Position numbers and translations under genes: made by a program. Below the pieces are notes generated by a model. The model ran no database searches, was not told the origin of the DNA, and saw only the letters and a program-made list of their open reading frames with translations. Positions 3,713 to 5,026 of a stretch of DNA of 5,026 bases are shown here, piece by piece. The DNA comes from Chloroflexota bacterium (GTDB lineage: Bacteria > Chloroflexota > Ktedonobacteria > Ktedonobacterales > Ktedonobacteraceae). Location of the stretch: assembly GCA_021828635.1 (NCBI GenBank), contig JAJZEJ010000735.1, positions 1 through 5,026 of the forward strand. The letters run 5' to 3'. The stretch's first letter is position 1. Each line of letters opens with the position of its first letter.

Positions 3713-5026
3713 GTATATCCGCGAGTTTGGGCGTTTCCAACGAAACGCCCGCCTCTATTTATTAAGCAATGTGCTAAGTGGTGTGACGACTGGTATATTG
3801 TTGCTGCTCTACAACCTTTATCTGGCTTCTCTGGGTTATAAGACAGACTTTATTGGCCTGGTTCTCTTCATCGGTACATTGGGCGCGGGTCTCGCTATTT
3901 TCCCTGCCGGTTACTGCATCGACCGCTATGGTGGTAAGCTGATTCTCATCTGGTCGAACGTGGCTATCGGTATAGCTGGTGCGGGTCAGATTCTTTTTCG
4001 TCAGCCATTGCCGCTGCTTGTCACCAGTTTTATCGTCGGCGTTGCCGCTGCCTTTCAGCTTGTCGTCAATGCTCCCTATCTGGCACAAAACAGTACGGAG
4101 CTTGAGCGTCCACATCTGTTCAGTTTCAATATTGTTGTTAGTCTGGGAACGACGGTGCTAGGCGAGGTTCTTGGCGGTGCATTGCCGCTCTGGTTTCGCG
4201 CTCTGCCCTGGCTGATGGCTCCTTTGCCACCTTCCATGCATTGGTTGCTAGCTCAACAAGCGGAGCCGCGCTCGTATCAACTGGCTTTACTCTTCGCTGG
4301 CCTGCTGGCCGGACCAAGTATGGTGCCACTCTTCATGTTGAGCAATGATCGCCCTGCGAATGAGATGCCCGCGAACGGGATAACTGTGAGCAGGGTACCC
4401 GCCAGGGATACCCTGTTGATTACGCGGCAAATGTGGCTAACATTGACGAAATGGTGGAAGACGGTGCGGGCCACAAATATGCGTTCGCTGGTGACGAGCG
4501 CGTTTTTTGTGCTGACGTTGGTGCAAGGGCTGATCGGTCTGGGCGCTGGCCTGTTTATTCCCTATTTCAATCTCTACTTTGTGCAGCACCTGCACGCCTC
4601 CTCGGCGCTCTTTGGCCTGATTGATGGTGGAGCTAATGGTGTGAATGCTTTGCTAACATTGCTGGCCCCCTGGCTGGCGCAGCGCATTGGTAAGATACCG
4701 ACCGTTGCGCTTACACGCCTGCTCAGTATTCCCCTGCTGCTCATCATCGGCTTGACCAGTTTTCTGCCACTGGCCTCGTTACTCTATCTCTTCCGTCAAG
4801 GGACGATGGATATGGCGAATGGTATCTTCCAGGTTTATTCGATGGAGGCCATTCCAGAACAACGACGCGGTGTTGCCAATAGTACGTATCAGGCTGTCTT
4901 TCAGGGGGCTGAGAGCGTGACCACACCTCTCGGCGGTGTTATGATTACCCATCTTGGTTATATCCCCGTCTTTGTGGCGGGAGCCGTGTTCTACGCCATT
5001 TTGACGGGTCTCCTGTTGGGGAGGTT
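3696..5026 (+). CDS. MFS (major facilitator superfamily) transporter, C-terminus off right edge
   Basis: The reading frame stays open from 3696 to the window end (443 codons). Seen: a first helix around LYLLSNVLSGVTTGILLLLY (20-39); a motif-A-like loop between helices 2 and 3, GYCIDRYGGK (72-81), with the Asp and Arg typical of MFS; a central polar linker (about 217-263) splitting two bundles of helices; a second, weaker motif-A-like loop, PWLAQRIGK (325-333), in the C-half; and PEQRRG (387-392) before helix 11. Such proteins move small solutes through the inner membrane; the substrate cannot be told. Start choice: ATG 3696 overlaps the previous gene by 17 bp and lacks a strong SD, which suits translational coupling. 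ATG 3657 is also in frame (longer overlap, SD-like AGGGA too close), with a stop just before it. A perfect hairpin lies in codons 12-19. Only the last helices are likely missing. Confidence 0.88.
   Translation, partial: MFRFIEYIREFGRFQRNARLYLLSNVLSGVTTGILLLLYNLYLASLGYKTDFIGLVLFIGTLGAGLAIFPAGYCIDRYGGKLILIWSNVAIGIAGAGQILFRQPLPLLVTSFIVGVAAAFQLVVNAPYLAQNSTELERPHLFSFNIVVSLGTTVLGEVLGGALPLWFRALPWLMAPLPPSMHWLLAQQAEPRSYQLALLFAGLLAGPSMVPLFMLSNDRPANEMPANGITVSRVPARDTLLITRQMWLTLTKWWKTVRATNMRSLVTSAFFVLTLVQGLIGLGAGLFIPYFNLYFVQHLHASSALFGLIDGGANGVNALLTLLAPWLAQRIGKIPTVALTRLLSIPLLLIIGLTSFLPLASLLYLFRQGTMDMANGIFQVYSMEAIPEQRRGVANSTYQAVFQGAESVTTPLGGVMITHLGYIPVFVAGAVFYAILTGLLLGR
3729..3750 (+). repeat. Perfect 9-bp hairpin after the upstream stop codon, inside MFS codons 12-19
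   Basis: GGGCGTTTC (3729-3737) and GAAACGCCC (3742-3750) form a perfect stem with a 4-nt CAAC loop. It begins 16 nt after the stop of the preceding gene. No U-run follows (GCCTCTATTTATT), so a full terminator is unlikely. It may attenuate expression, protect the upstream message, or affect the coupled MFS start. It encodes the basic N-terminal stretch GRFQRNAR and shares GGGCGT/ACGCCC ends with the palindrome at 502-521. Confidence 0.5.
4368..4415 (+). repeat. Pair of hairpins in the MFS central-linker coding region
   Basis: CCCG (4368-4371) and CGGG (4376-4379) enclose a CGAA loop. CAGGGTACCC (4391-4400) pairs with GGG (4405-4407) and TACCCTG (4409-4415), ten pairs with a single bulged A. 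Both lie in the stretch encoding the poorly conserved linker between the two halves of the transporter. The structures are visible; whether they matter or are chance in GC-rich DNA is open. Confidence 0.4.

Noticed and set aside
1..5026. CRISPR array, tRNA or rRNA gene, insertion sequence or phage gene
   Set aside because: No regularly spaced repeats, no tRNA-like cloverleaf with a CCA end, no rRNA-like sequence, and no transposase, integrase or phage structural motif was seen in any frame.

Overview
The window reads like bacterial chromosome of intermediate GC. It is gene-dense, uses ATG, GTG and TTG starts with clear Shine-Dalgarno (SD) sequences, and carries short GC-rich hairpins in or beside most intergenic gaps. 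The gene mix (rhomboid protease, MarC-like protein, duplicated GlsB/YeaQ-type membrane proteins, an unrecognised pair of membrane-anchored proteins, an MFS transporter) and the hairpin style would fit a Chloroflexota genome such as the Ktedonobacteria. That assignment is inference from general impression only. Nothing in the sequence marks a phage, plasmid, insertion sequence or CRISPR array.

Left half, minus strand (1-2229). Read in transcription order from right to left: a GlsB-like protein (2229-1876) with its own intrinsic terminator (1841-1814), a second GlsB-like paralogue (1655-1284), a MarC-family protein (1166-522), and the N-terminal 130 residues of a rhomboid intramembrane protease (392-1), which runs off the left edge. 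The two GlsB-like genes are a clear tandem duplication with a shared run of 17 identical residues. There is no recognisable terminator between the second GlsB-like gene and marC. That gap holds a perfect 13-bp inverted repeat whose gene-proximal arm contains the marC SD and whose loop contains an extended -10 promoter sequence.

Divergent gap (2230-2617). These 388 bases separate the minus-strand and plus-strand units. They hold a good sigma70-type -10 (TATAAT at 2576-2581) for the rightward unit, but no convincing gene.

Right half, plus strand (2618-5026). This is a tightly packed unit of three genes. Two unrecognised membrane-anchored proteins (2618-3094 and 3095-3712) abut with no gap and share a short motif after their membrane segments. 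An MFS transporter (3696 to beyond the right edge) overlaps the second by 17 bp. A perfect 9-bp-stem hairpin lies 16 nt after the second gene's stop codon, inside the transporter's first codons.

Taken together, all seven genes encode membrane proteins. The theme looks like envelope or membrane stress and transport, but no pathway links them from sequence alone. I found no clearly novel defence or mobile system. The most interesting items are the marC leader architecture, the duplicated GlsB-like pair, the paired unrecognised membrane proteins, and hairpins embedded in coding sequence.
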